Translations under genes and position numbers: made by a program
Notes under the pieces: model-generated
Told to the model about the DNA's origin: nothing
The model's database searches: none
The model's input: the letters and a program-made list of their open reading frames with translations, nothing else
Shown: in pieces, positions 63,639 through 64,000 of the stretch
How the letters are laid out: the number at the start of each line of letters is the position of its first letter
Numbering within the stretch: the stretch's first letter is position 1
NCBI GenBank assembly: GCA_016713025.1
Contig: JADJPZ010000003.1
Location: forward strand, 682,001-746,000
Length of the DNA: 64,000 nt
Source of the DNA: Saprospiraceae bacterium
GTDB lineage: Bacteria; Bacteroidota; Bacteroidia; Chitinophagales; Saprospiraceae
Reading direction: 5' to 3'

Positions 63639-64000
63639 ACATGCTGCCATTAATTCAAAAGGATCATCCCGGGATAAGTATTTCGCACCAGTGCAAATTG
63701 CTTGGTATAAACCGAAGTACTTACTATTATACTCCAATAGCGGAAGCTGCACTGAATCTGGAGCTCATGCGGCTCATGGATGAGCACTATCTGCTGCATC
63801 CATACAAAGGCGTGCCACGGATGTATATATGGCTGAAGATGGACAAAGGCTACCAGATCAATATAAAACGAATAGAACGTCTGTATTATAATCTGATGGG
63901 ACTTAGAGCCATAGTACCAGGTCCACATACTTCGAAACGGCATCCTGAACATGCTGTGTATCCCTATTTGCTTAGGAATGTGGAAATTACCAATCCTAAT
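63617..64000 (+). CDS. IS3 OrfB transposase, N-terminal part
   Basis: OrfB is entered by a -1 shift at the A-run 63611-63618 and reads KFKETGLNMLPLIQKDHPGI, then CKLLGINRSTYYYTP, DEHYLLHPYKGVPRMYIWLK and INIKRIERLYYNLMGLRAI. This is the HTH_21 region of IS3 transposases that precedes the DDE catalytic domain, which lies beyond the window. Frame is open to base 64000. Confidence 0.75.

Larger units (their letters stand above)
63291..64000 (+). mobile_element. IS3-family insertion sequence, left part (truncated by window)
   Basis: The left end is near 63285-63295, where TAGTTACCCCCAAAAATCGG resembles IS3-type terminal repeats. A promoter-like TAAATTTG (63341-63348), OrfA, a run of eight A (63611-63618) for -1 frameshifting and OrfB follow. 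The right end is outside the window. The element interrupts a membrane sensor gene. Confidence 0.75.

Overview
The window looks like a chromosomal segment of a Bacteroidota bacterium, most likely from the Saprospiraceae/Saprospiria. The evidence is the low-GC coding style, Bacteroidota-type promoters (TTG, about 20-22 bp, TAnnTTTG), the L13-S9-S2-EF-Ts-UMP kinase order, a carotenoid lycopene cyclase, large lipoproteins and TonB receptors, and LytTR and reporter-propeller signalling proteins. The genus call rests on recollection of gene families, not on a search. I saw no rRNA, tRNA or CRISPR array.

Layout. Positions 1-6 kb hold a translation operon (rplM, rpsI, rpsB, tsf), pyrH and a malic enzyme. 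Positions 6.3-11.5 kb hold a giant surface lipoprotein (cytochrome c, PA14, beta-propeller, DUF1080), a broken small membrane gene and crtY. Positions 11.6-25.5 kb are an accessory island. It is cut into three cassettes by four direct, same-strand copies of one 57-81 bp gene remnant. Cassette 1 has an unrecognised 800-aa protein, a calcineurin-like phosphoesterase with a C-terminal extension, and a 134-aa protein. Cassette 2 is an AbiEi/AbiEii-like toxin-antitoxin pair with a perfect 19-bp inverted-repeat operator. Cassette 3 is a tight operon of two AAA ATPases (one with TPR repeats) and a 1249-aa protein with a nuclease-like N-terminus, preceded by three iterons at an exact 27-bp period. Cassettes 1 and 3 are the best candidates here for undescribed, probably conflict-related systems.

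Positions 25.6-36.6 kb hold a two-TM channel with an extracytoplasmic beta-helix-like domain, an MFS-like transporter, a secreted protein, an acetyl-xylan-esterase-like hydrolase, a fused FAD/Fe-S dehydrogenase and the isc cluster, in which iscS carries two compensating single-base indels. Positions 37.1-39.6 kb hold a RloA/RloB (AbiL-type) defence pair and an orphan HigA-type regulator. Positions 39.7-44.2 kb make phosphatidate: a three-domain GPAT-HAD-PlsC fusion followed by gpsA. This stretch is bordered by three copies of a palindromic repeat.

Positions 44.5-58 kb hold a U32 peptidase-family rRNA hydroxylase, a GIY-YIG-like protein, an intradiol dioxygenase-like lipoprotein, a LytTR regulator, an acetyltransferase, a metal-related TonB receptor with an HMA domain and His-rich repeats plus a Cys-rich partner, an hflX gene missing its P-loop, an M29 aminopeptidase and a dicarboxylate/cation symporter. 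Positions 58-64 kb hold a response regulator, a reporter-propeller histidine kinase and a coupled unknown gene. They also hold a sensor-like membrane gene truncated by an IS3-family element that runs off the window end.
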